A DNA stretch of 64,000 bases from Echinococcus granulosus (lineage: Eukaryota; Platyhelminthes; Cestoda; Cyclophyllidea; Taeniidae): assembly GCF_000524195.1 (NCBI RefSeq), contig NW_020170439.1:239444-303443 (forward strand). The letters are read 5' to 3'. Each line of letters opens with the position of its first letter. The stretch's first letter is position 1. Both the position numbers and the translations under genes were made by a program. The notes under the pieces were generated by a model, which saw only the letters and a list, made by a program, of their open reading frames with translations, did not search any database and was not told where the DNA came from. Below, one piece after another: positions 42,101 to 54,100 of the stretch.

Positions 42101-45100
42101 TTTTTTCTCCTCTTACATGATTAAATACTTTTATCTATCAATTTCTAGTGCGAAAACTTGGGACAAATTTGATAAGCTCTTTGGCTCTTTCTGATGGATA
42201 TAGAGATGGTGAGGCAGATAGACTGATTAAAGGATTCAGGATGGATGGATGAACCAGACAAAAAAGACGAATTCAGAAAGGGTGGATAGATACTGAGTGA
42301 GTTTGTCAGCAAGGCTGATCCACCAAATTTCAAGTGACTATGATAGTGTTGTGTTCACCATTGCTACGGAAATATTCATCTGTTCTAAAATTTCATCAAT
42401 TATTCCTTCACTATCAGACTTTCCATGAGGTGGCTTAATGTTTGCAGGAATAGCAACCAAACCCGTGGTCAAGAGATCACCAGAGCCGGGAGTGTCACCG
42501 ACACCTCGGAGACAATTGCACCAAATGCCTCACTGCTCAGAGACTGAATGAATTGATGTTGTGTCGTAAAGCTCTAAAGGTCTTTTATACGGATAGGCGT
42601 CCATAGATTTTACGACTTCGCTCGCAGCCACATGCTGTTGAAAGAAAGCGTTCAACAACTCTCTACAGCGCTTTTACGGGTACCCGTAAAATTAAAAGCA
42701 CCGATAAGAGCATTAACGCTCCTCGCACCAGTGGACCGGTTGTCTCGTCCAATCTACCTCCACTTTATGATCGGCTAACCAACTACTACTTTTTATGCCC
42801 AGCTACCCACTGCTTGTGGATTTATGAGCTGCGTGTACTTGTGCCTCCTCTCCCATATGCGCACTTACCACGAAATTGAATGTTTTAAGTGAATCCACTT
42901 TGGTAAATGTTGGAAATAAAGCACCAAGTCATTTGGCATGCATTCTACTAGCATCGTATACACATAAAAGCTGCTCTTAGTCCCTCAAGTGTGTGTGGGT
43001 GTCTGTGCGTGTGTCACAATTAGAATGACTGAAGCTAAACCTCAAAAAGACGAGTGAGAGGGATGATTGTACAAGTGAAACACATCTTTCATGGGCTGCA
43101 GTGGTCCCTTCCCCCTCAAAACTCTAGCAACATACCCGCCAATCACAAAAAGTCCTTAAATTAGTTTCTTGCAATGTAATATAGGCCTTCCAACTGGGTG
43201 AAATGAACTTTTTTGGAGATGATGAATCATGTCGAGTTGCCGGTGCAGGAAGTTGCTTATGTCGGACTAGAAAGGTGGCAAAATTGGCAAAAAATGACAT
43301 TTTCCAGGCACTGAGACAGGGCAAATGTTCATCCTCGGTACAGTCCTAAAGTTCGAGCAAAACTACAATAATGGAAGCGACTTTGTGAACAAAAAAGTTA
43401 CCTTAATGGTGATGCTTGAAGTGAAGCACAATCAATCCAAAGAGCAATTCTAAGTGAACTTGCGAAGTACCCAACTACACGTCAAATTAACAATTCCCAA
43501 ATAAACATGGCTCAAAGAGGAGGCGATTCAGAAATGCAGTGGGTATCGATATGGAGGTGGATTTACTTTAAGAGATTAAAACCTTCTATCACACAAAAAA
43601 TTAAATTGTTTAGGTGCATTTCACCCAAATTTTTAAGGATTAGAATAAAATAGACAGCTAAGGCAGACCAAAATAACCTTTTGCACTTGGAAAAGTCGAG
43701 CATTTCATAGTGACAACCCTCAAGAGCTCAAGTAAACCATGACAGATCCAAAGTGTTCGAAATTCCGTGAAGTGAATTTAAACACTGCCCTTTAGTGGAA
43801 CTTTACATAAATAAAACTCATTTTTAAATTAAATACTGGCGGCAGAAGTTGCCCAGGAAATGACTGGCTGAGCCTCCCATCACCTACAATATTGGGCTGT
43901 CTCTGAAGTCGGTTGCAGACACAAGAGGACATGCGTGCATTTTGCGAAGGTGAAAACAGAGTTCTTTTACCACCATACCCTGTGTGGACCCTGGCCGTAC
44001 ATACCTAATTTGTGTTTTTGTCTGTTGCACGGATTGAAGGTGCCTGAATCGATCGAAGTGAGAAATGTGCAGCCACCAGTAGTGACACAGTAGAGATCCC
44101 ATTTACCATTAAGTGTGAAGTGCTACGGCGTGATGGAAGNNNNNNNNNNNNNNNNNNNNNNNNNNNNNNNNNNNNNNNNNNNNNNNNNNNNNNNNNNNNN
44201 NNNNNNNNNNNNNNNNNNNNNNNNNNNNNNNNNNNNNNNTGAAGAGGGAGGGAACCTGTGCAAGCAGAATTTTCGTTTTAATCTAAACGCACGTCGTGGG
44301 ATTCCCCCCAACGTATCCCTTGCAAGCTCTATCTATCTAATTAGGATATTCCGTTGGAAGTCGATGAATAGAGGTTGGTGACTCCTTCACGTGTTCCTCA
44401 ACAAAGAGAAGTGTTGATGATTTTGTCACCGTGTTTGCTTCTACACTAAATATGCCATCTCATTCGGTGGAGAAGAAAGAGGTGATCGCAAAGAACTCAA
44501 CAATTATGCATCCAGGAACGTGCAGTACATCACTTCACTACTGAGAATCAAGATCTAAAGCATACTGAGTATTAATTGTATCAGCAAATAGTAGTGCGGC
44601 GAACAAACTCGACTTGCCTTGCCATCAAATCCTCACTACTATCCACCGCCTAAGTTGCAGGACGGCTCAGGCCTCCTACCAAGCGGCATTTTAGCTCAGT
44701 TGTGTTTATCGAAACTGGCATCCTCTCTCAAGCCACTGATCGGTATATTCTTACAAACTTATCGCCTTGGTGATGGCAAACTTCTCCAAAAATAGGAACA
44801 TGAAAGCAACTTCTAGTGATGTTCAGTTGCTGCCAAAAGAAACAAACAAGTAGGTAGCATACAATCATTTACAAAACCGAATGAACGCCATATTTGGAAA
44901 GGAAAATTATTTATGAAAGATAGGAATTATTTTCATTCTGCTTTTGTCTACAAGTCCTGCGTATCCGTTTGAAGCTGGTAGAGATATGAAATTGTTTGAT
45001 AACTCAGTCAGTGATCAGGAAGTGACGAAAGTATTTTATTGTACTTTTTGACCAAGTTGTAGTTAACAACACTACTACAGTTGTGTGAAATCATTTACAA

Positions 45101-48100
45101 GATTAAAAGAGAAAAAAATGGCGTTTGGCTTGATGTCTAACAAAAGCCATACCTCACGCATCTTACTCCACACAAAAAAGTCAGCAAGATGGCTTTCAAC
45201 TCCCGCATCGGGGGTAAATTATTCATTCTTGGATTCAAACTCTACACAAAGACGGTTAAGCATGGGATTTTCGTCAATAGTGTGACCGACATTGGCTAAA
45301 AAGAACAGCACATATAACGAAGAAGCAATATGCATATTTAGGAAATTCAGCAACTGTTCCGACGAGGAAAAGTATTCCTGTAGTAATTTATGAGTGGGAA
45401 CGCTAACTTCAACCGAATATAAGAAATAATGCTGGTTTACTTTATGCAGTCAAACTAACCGATTATCTGGAAATACGATTTTAGAGACATCCTATCATGG
45501 TAGGGGAATTTTGATCAGATAACTAGAAGAGCTTTGCAGAACGATCTGTAAAAGCTAGAAGCGGGTATTTCGACTGTTAAAACGCACTTCTCAGTTAGCG
45601 TGAAGGCACCAGTGGTGGCAAAGGAGTCGCGAACCAAGAAAGCGCCGTCGGGTCGTTCGCGCATGACTTCGCTCACTTCGGAGCGTGAAACATCGCCCCA
45701 GTACCAGTCGCGTGTGGCAAGATCGTGCCGATTACGCTCAACAGATTGTGCTGTCGGTGGGGCCCACTGCGAGGCTGCCTCTGTTCCCTCTGCTGCAGAC
45801 GAAGGTGCTACTGAACGAATCGACCCACCACCGGATTGGGCCAATAGTTCAGCGTAGCATTCATAGCCTATTAGAAAGTAGAGTGTGTTTGACTACTTAT
45901 TCCACAATGTTGGATTGAGTAGATCTATTCGCTGGATAAATATGTTCAACTGATGATGCACCTCGGTTATAAGTGGTTCCACCATAGCCCGTAGCAGCAT
46001 CGATTTATTAGTCAAATAAGCTAATTGATTGACATCGCTGTTTGAATGCCGGAGGGTATTACTTAGGCATCGCACATTCAGTTTCATCACTACCCGTAAA
46101 AACATTGACCATATCTACCCCTTAAATTTTAGTTTGGATAATGCCAAGTGAACCGCTTCACTCGTAGTCACCGTATAAATTAGTCGGTGAAAGTAGCTAT
46201 TTGAAGAAGAAAAGTTAATCCAGTCTATTTAATATTTTAGACCACTACCTATAAGAAACTGAGAATGCTACTCATGCGTTCTATTAGAAGCTTTGTCGCC
46301 GCGTCACAAATGCCATGAAACTGGCGTGAAACAAACCATTTTGATAGAGTGGATTCACTTATTTGCATTAAAAAACGCGCATAATTCTACTTCTACTATC
46401 TTATTAATCCATGAAACAGATTTCTCATAACGCATCATATCGGCAAGCATCCAGTGTTTATGTTGCTTTATAACAGCCTCGGAAATGGCAGATACTAGAG
46501 CAGGAAAAATAAAAATAAAGAATGCTCCTTCATTTAAGCTTTGGAATGTCTAAACAACTGCCATAATGATCCAGCCTCTAAATAGGCTTGATTAGCCAGC
46601 TTGTGAAAGAAAATGAACAGCTAATTAAGAGCAGACAGTCCGGAAAAAGGCAATGCATCATCAAGAGCCCATGGAGAGCGCAGGCCAATCTGAATCTTCT
46701 GACCGTAGTGAAACCAGGGAAATGATGACCTACCTGTAACCATTAGAAGCAGTGAGACTTAAGCTATCAAGCAGGAAAGATATTGGGTAAATCAGAAATT
46801 ACAGAGTGAAAGGCTACATTTTGGAATTGGCTTTGAAAAATAAAGTATCAGAAAGCTACCGCTTCAGCATAACAAACACACCTATTCACCGTGGATGAGA
46901 CAGCATATTTCAACGATATATTACTCAAAAAGGAAACGACCACCAATCAATCTCGAGTTTCCTATTTATTGAAGCAATTACAGTAGCAAACGCTTTTGGC
47001 AAAACGAGAGAGGAGTCAAAATTCGCAGATGTTTTCCCAACCCTCTGTGGCTATCCAAACTAAACATCAAAACAAGTGCTAATGCATTAAGGGTGACGCA
47101 CAAATTACTAAGTACACTTCCTACTGTACCTAATAGTTTTGACATAGCAAATCAGCTACTTAAAAACAGCTTCGTTTTCTTTCTTCAAAGCACTTGCAGC
47201 GCAAAGCTCCACCAACTTTTAAGTCGGAAAAGGAAGAATCGACCAGTAGAAAGCTGTCTTGGTACCAAACAAGCGCCAACTTTTTGCGGATATAAATGTT
47301 CAGAGCTGGATTTTGTTTACCATTGCCACCTATAAACTTGTTTCCAGTAGAAGGTCACCACACGAAATGTTACGCATCGATGAAGTGTTTCACGAGCCAA
47401 ACGCACGTTAACAGAAGTGACAGCTGAGTTTGGAGGTTGGAAGTGGTGTCACCAAGGCTGGGAGAATCTGTGACAGGCGTACATACAAGCACTTTTGAAA
47501 GAGCGATGTTATTCATGTGCCTATGTGCTGAGTGATTGAGCATCCCATCGCCATACTATACTGCACCTCAAGTTTCCTGGAGGCATATATGTCCGCAAGC
47601 TTTATGCCTTGGCTCCCGAGAGACCTCATACTTCACACTTACTAACGCAAATATGGCTACCGCAGTCACACACATTTGTGTGAAGGAAAGTGAATATCCC
47701 CGTTCGATTTGAACCGCCGTATAATTTGTAAATACATCTCTCTTCGATGCCGCCGTACTTTTTATTCATAAGCTCCACACAAAAAATACCCGACTTCATT
47801 TTAGACCTTTCTCCTGAATTTTCGTGAACAAAAAGAACAAATTCAGCTGCAAATTCTGGATAAAAATAAGCAGCGCAACCTATACAAGTTTCGGGAGAAG
47901 TAGCCTAGCAAGACATAAAACTTTGGTCAGCAATAATAAAGGGGCTTAATTCGCTTAAACAAAAGCATTAAAACCATTTTAAAGAGGTCATATTTAGTGA
48001 TCGTAATCAAGTGGGGAAAAGTTATAAGTTTCAAGTTTTAACAGTCGTTTTCAACCAGTTAGAAGAAAGAGCGAATCGGAGAAACAGTAGAATTTACAAC

Positions 48101-51100
48101 CAACTCGACAACACTGCTCTGCAGCCGTAAAAATCAACGATTCTGAAATGTGCCAGGCGGTTAGCGCTTACCGTGTAGCAGCTTAGCAAATAATCACTTG
48201 ACAATTAAATCAGTAATGATGTAAAGCTCCTCGCTTTTAAACGGATCGGGTGAAGGTTGGAACCTACAAAACGCACCAACCAAGTACCGATCATCTGTTG
48301 CTATTATGATGGCAATGCTAGAGGATACAGCTCTTCCGGCTTGAATAGATCCGGGAAAAAAATAAAACTTGTAAGCAAATGACGATACTGAACGGACTAA
48401 CTTCTTTGAAGAATGGAGGTAAGGACAAAACTCATACAACACACGAGACGAGGGTTGGCGCCTGTACAAAACAAATGCTTTATTGGCCTAGTACAGCACC
48501 AACTGTTACTTCACTAAACTGTTGTTCAAAGAAATAAATAGCATAAATATCCTTAAGCCACGAAGGCCTTGCAGCTACTTTGTAGCTTCAAGTCCTACAA
48601 ATTAATAAAATTAGTTGGCGTTACGTTGATAGAGGAAGTGGCACACATTTGTGGTGCCGGGCTCAGGCAAGAAAATCGGGGAGCTAAACACACGCCAGAA
48701 CAAACTCACTTTTAACCGACCGCGCCGATCGACTATGAGTTCGGCCGCCAAAATCAGTAGCTCCAGGCGTTCGATTGAAGTGTTCAAAGAGGCGCTTTAG
48801 TGCCTTCAGACGTCGAAAGTCACCATCAGGTGAGGTGAGAAGCACCACGCGACGCCAGGTGGGTCGCATGAGGACATGAGCGAGGATGGAGAGGATGAGA
48901 CTGGGGTCGTCGAGATTATCGATAGTGCTACTCGTGGTTGCGGAACTAGCAACACATGGCTGCCGAAGTTGACCAACGGAGAGACGAACCTTGAGGAGAC
49001 GTTGGTGGCAGAGGATAAAGCCGACGTGTTGCATTACATGCCGAAGGGTGGCGAGGTTACGAGGAGGTAGGGAGGATAGAAATTCTTCCAGACCAGCTGA
49101 AGAGTAAGCAGAAGATGCAACCAAGAAATATCGCTAATGTATAGGTTCAGGCTAAGTAGTGCATTCTTAATCCATTTTCTTAAGTGGATGGAGAAGGTCT
49201 GAATGATAGACAGGAGGATGCTTCTCCTGAATGGATCTGAGAGGTGTGATGTAATGTTGGCTGTGGGAAATAAGGATTAATCCAAATCAAAGAACTCAAC
49301 AGATAGGACGCAGGTTACGGAATTACTCTCGTGAAAGAAGCTTTAGTGCAGCTTGTAGAACTTCATTCTTAAGTGAATCAAAACGGTAGGAAATTAACAG
49401 TGGGGATAAAATTAACTACAAGCCCTACTGAAAGAAGAATAGTAGAAGGCGAGTCTGAAGGAGAGACGTCAGCTCATCGTACCAGGGAAGTCTAAATCAA
49501 GCCAACTAATGAGCTACGACTGAGATCTACCAACCCAATAAAATATAAGATGTTTTAGGACAGATGCATGTCCAGAAACAGCTAGGACTAGACAATTAGT
49601 TGGGGAAAGGGCTATTCTTCTAAGACAACAACGCAAGATCTCATACCTCATACCGCCGTCATACTTACGAGAGGACCTCATACTGTATCTTAGGAATCAA
49701 AGGAAATACCGCCATATTTCACATGAGAAATGCCAACCTTTTCTGTCATTAGCAAAAAATACCGAAAAGTGAGATGGTCCTAGAGACATTTTCATAAGAC
49801 CGATCTACTCTAGTTAGGCGGGGGATACAGGCTGCAGCGTTGAGCACACAGACACTACGATGTCTCGTTTTGTATAACAAAAAACGAAAGTAGCCTATTA
49901 AGTTACCCTCACTCTGGTAACATCGGATATTTTTAGACCAATTAACAGGATAGGGGTAATTGCTTGCACTTCGCTCCTGCAGAAATGAACCAGAAAGTAG
50001 GAGGGATGAATTTGTCATTTCGGGAAGAGAGGCTAAACTAGTAGTGATTAGCCTATTTCCAACAGATTAGCAATTTTCAGAGATTTGCAAAACACAGAAG
50101 GAGCACTTTTCCAACATGCGTATATGAGCGAGTTTACGGTATTATTGAACCTGTATTAAATAGTGGGTAAACGATCCGCGATTAACTCTGGCTAGGTGGT
50201 TGCGCTAGAGTTGAAGACATACCGACAAAATTGAAAGGAAAGAAAACGGACATAATAACAAAGCTGGGAATGCTCACGAATCCAATAACAACGTTCTTGT
50301 GCAACTTTGTACGTTTTGCTTCAATGCCTATTTTCGCAAACATCTCAAAAGCTATCTCTCGCTTAGGCCATCGTGAATGATTTAAGTCACGATAGCTGCA
50401 TTTTGAATGCTCAAATAACCATTCAAAATCCAAGGTCATGACTGGCCGAACGAATGACTCAAATGTAGACAAAGACTCAAACTCAGACCCACACCAATGG
50501 CCAGTCTTCAGCATTATTCAAGACCCAAATGTCAGAGCTCCACACCCAAATCGTAACGCAGTGCTTACACACCCACACACACGTCAGCCAATAAAGACAT
50601 CTGCCCTGATGTCTTTATCCATCGCTTATCCGATTGGGGGTCCAATGGGATCCAAGGGCCACGGAAATAGAAAATTCAGGTTGTTGAAGTTGATAATATG
50701 GGTTATAAAAGTACTAGCACCATTAACAATTGATGCGACCTAATTAACTTCTATTAACGGATCTATTCACACTCACAGTTATCACCGGAAGTGGCGGATG
50801 CACTGCTGCTATTGTTGCCAGGTGCCAAATCCAGGGTTCCTTGGTACATTTCTGCGGGAATCACAGGCTCGGGGAGTAGTTTGAGAAAGTGTTTGATAAT
50901 CTGCGCTAGTCGAACCAATCGATGCAACGTTGAAACCGACGTCATCTTTTCCAGATCAGTGGGTAGACGATCGGCGTAGGCACACTCAAGGTCGTAGAGC
51001 TCCCGACCGGTCGCGGAGGATCGGTACACATCCACGCAGTTTATCATCGGCAAAGCAGAAGTGAATGAGGTGGATGAAGGTAGGAACTGCTGTGAAGGAC

Positions 51101-54100
51101 GCTGCTTTGTTGTCTCCTGCGCGTTGTAAGTCGCCAGTTGCTCAAAAATGCGAGTGGCGGTAGAGAGAAAGATTGGTACTTCGTCAGCGTCAGTAATCTA
51201 AGGAAAATCATGCATGAATAGGCTCCAGCCCTTCTGACAATAGCATGTTTGATGATTAATTGACTTCAATGAAACAAAATATTGGAGGCTGGAAGACTCC
51301 AATGCAAAAGACACTCAAACGCATGAAAATTATAGGAGAGTGACTATGAAAACGGCATATGAACGCGTAAAAAAAACCTCATTTGGATTAGATTTTGCTA
51401 CAGAAGAGTTGCAGAAGTAGGAAATTGTGAGTGAATATACTTTATGAAAGAAAAAAACGAATAAAAGTGGAGTCTCATCATAGAAGAGGTCATTTGAAGC
51501 GGGGATTGAAAGGGGCGATGAGAGGAACTGGAAATAAGTCTCCAAAACCACCAAGTAAACGTGTTGAGAAATTATTGGAAAGCCAGTAGGGGTTGACAAA
51601 GACTGAGTTGTTATAAGAAGCCTTCTCGTGTGTGAATTGATGCACGCGGGAAAGTCTGTAGTGAACAAGCATTCAAATAAGAAGGGGAACAAAACAGTAC
51701 TTGAAGTTCTGTTAAGTAACGCCTAGAAGCATTCGCTTTACAAAGGTACAATAGCTTGCTAATTCCAATTTCATCAAACGTTTTGCGTCTAAAATTAAAA
51801 ACCCTAGCAATCTCGTGGCCAGTGAGTAAATCGGCTTGGACGACCAATGATACATTCGCTTACCTAAGGAACGTTGGAATACAAAGTCATTCCGCATCAC
51901 AGTTGAGTCTTTCAGCAGTCTGAAAGGTACGCCGCATGTTGATGAGGTACGTGAAAGGCGCGATGAACAGAGGTAGCTGTTGAAGTCCACCGTCATCCGT
52001 TTTTAATGCATGCGGTACTCATTTACTTCTCCCTCCACTCAGTGTAGGCGAAAACAAACTGTTCCATCACTCGCGTTAAAAACGGCTGGAAGTTGAGCTT
52101 GACACCTCTATCTTGAATTGCTTTCACCCACAGGAACAAGTAGTTCCTCATAGTAAGAAAAAAAGGATTTTCCAGAGTCGCATCGCCTATTTAAACTATT
52201 GCTAGAGTGGCCAAATATTCCACAGCTGTACTGTACCGTGAGAATAAATTATTCGCAAATTGTGTCCCGTCATTCGCAATAAATTTCCTCAATGTATGAC
52301 GCCGCCGTTCATCTTGGTCAACAGTGTCTGAGCAAGCCCACAAAAAAACTGTTGGCCATTAGTAGTAGGATACACATGGTCCTGCATGTAGTGTTGCATC
52401 GGCAGCACCCTTTTGTCATACACGTAAAATCAAGTCACCCTTTTGGCTTGAGCGACCTCATGGCAAAAGCAAAAGTGGTCACTTGTGAAAAACATCTAAC
52501 ATCCAAAGTTGGCTTTCAAGCACTCCTTTCGAACGCAAATTATCGAAAAAGACGATGACAAATAAATCTTCCAGGTAGTAATCGCAGAGAGCAACAAAGA
52601 TGGTGCTCAAATCTAACGCTATTTGAAAAAAGAAGTGAAAACTCACCTGTTTATCCAGTGGGACGGTTAAATAGGTATGCTTTATGACCGGTGCCGCAAC
52701 AGGCAGTTTACCACCGCTTTGGCCCAAGTCTAAATCCGGGGGAGGTGAATCAAAACTGGTTTGTGACGAGGCCAGTGTCTCTATCAACAACCGACCCGGA
52801 CAGGCTGGATGTTCCTCAGTGAAGATGCGACAAATGCGATGAAAGACACTACCGCAGGTGCTGCACTGATAGCCCTGAGAGGTTAGCCCTACAGAAATGG
52901 AAGTGGGGCAAGATATGGTTCGATTCCTAAATTGCTTTATTCATAATTCGAGTACGTAGCCTATACTATTTCCGCGGGTACTACCGTCTTCATTCCATTT
53001 TCTACACATGCCCGTACCCCCAACCCTTCTATCCGCAACCGGGGTCTCCAACGTAGCTTGACCATCACGGCCCAGAGGAGGAAAGTGAGGAAAGGATTAT
53101 TAATTACGTCTGTTTCTTTTGTTCTAAGCTCAGCTAGTCTGCTTGCGGTATTATCTAATGCAATCGGTTATCAAAAACTGGAAAAAAGGAATTGGACGAT
53201 ATATGTAAAATACTCAAATACTCGGCTCAATAAGCTAATAACCAAATCAGATGGGAGAGGAGCATTAAAACAAAAAGCGATGGCAAGAAAGAAATATTAA
53301 AGTAGCTTAAAGAAGCCATCTCATGTATCTTATTAAATGGCCCTGCTTCTAAACAACTGTTCCAACAAATAGCGATTGGTCAGTGAAAAGCAATAAGTGC
53401 AGAGCACCATCCAGCAGTCAACAAATAAATCAAAATACTGGATCTTTCGAGGTCGATAAGACACACCAATGGCATTAAAATCAAGTGTTTTCCTTATGGA
53501 AAGAATTAACGTATGATCTGGACATCTGCATCGTAAGTGGTTTCAAAGGCATCGACTACATTGTGATAGCCGAGGCGGGAGAGTGGAGATTTAAAAAAGG
53601 AGACTATGTAGTAGAAGGATACTCGCTTTGAATGAAAATCAACGGTGCCAATTCTGCCTACGTCTCGCTGTCACGACTTTGCCTATGTCTGTGGCTTCAG
53701 ATATGACTCGAGATATAGAGATTAAGGTGTACTAGTGTGATTGACAAACATTCAGGTTAGAGTGGAAACATAAGTATTTTTGTCCTGGCAGACGTATGAA
53801 ACAAAAAACTTCCACATTTAAATCGGATGGTAAATAGATACGAGTAAACCATCGTTGGACGAATGACAAAGTTGTGTGTTCAGCAATTCAAAGGGAGGAA
53901 AAATCGTGTGTGCGAATAAAACATGCCGATTTTTCGGATGACACTACAATCTAAATTCGTCACAACCTAACTCACCTAAAAGTGGGAGACTGCAAACGCA
54001 GCACGCCAATTCACAGGTAAAGTTCTGCAAATGCAGATCAGCATGCGGTGTGACGGAAGAGTCCTTGGAAGAGGCAAACTTCCTATCAGCCGGTGAGGGC

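Noticed and set aside
44115..44381. Open frames reading through the second IR2 gap
   Set aside because: Same artefact; the flanking bases are repeat-arm sequence within an intron.
45600..45857. 85-codon plus-strand frame
   Set aside because: Shadow of the nSH2 exon on the minus strand.
51712..52146. Exon-like minus-strand segments inside the PI3K intron 51198-52646, including a 94-codon frame and a piece with [14 protein letters not shown]
   Set aside because: Exons on either side already join in phase 0 and the RhoGAP fold runs straight across that junction, so an insert would break the domain. The segments have no recognisable homology.
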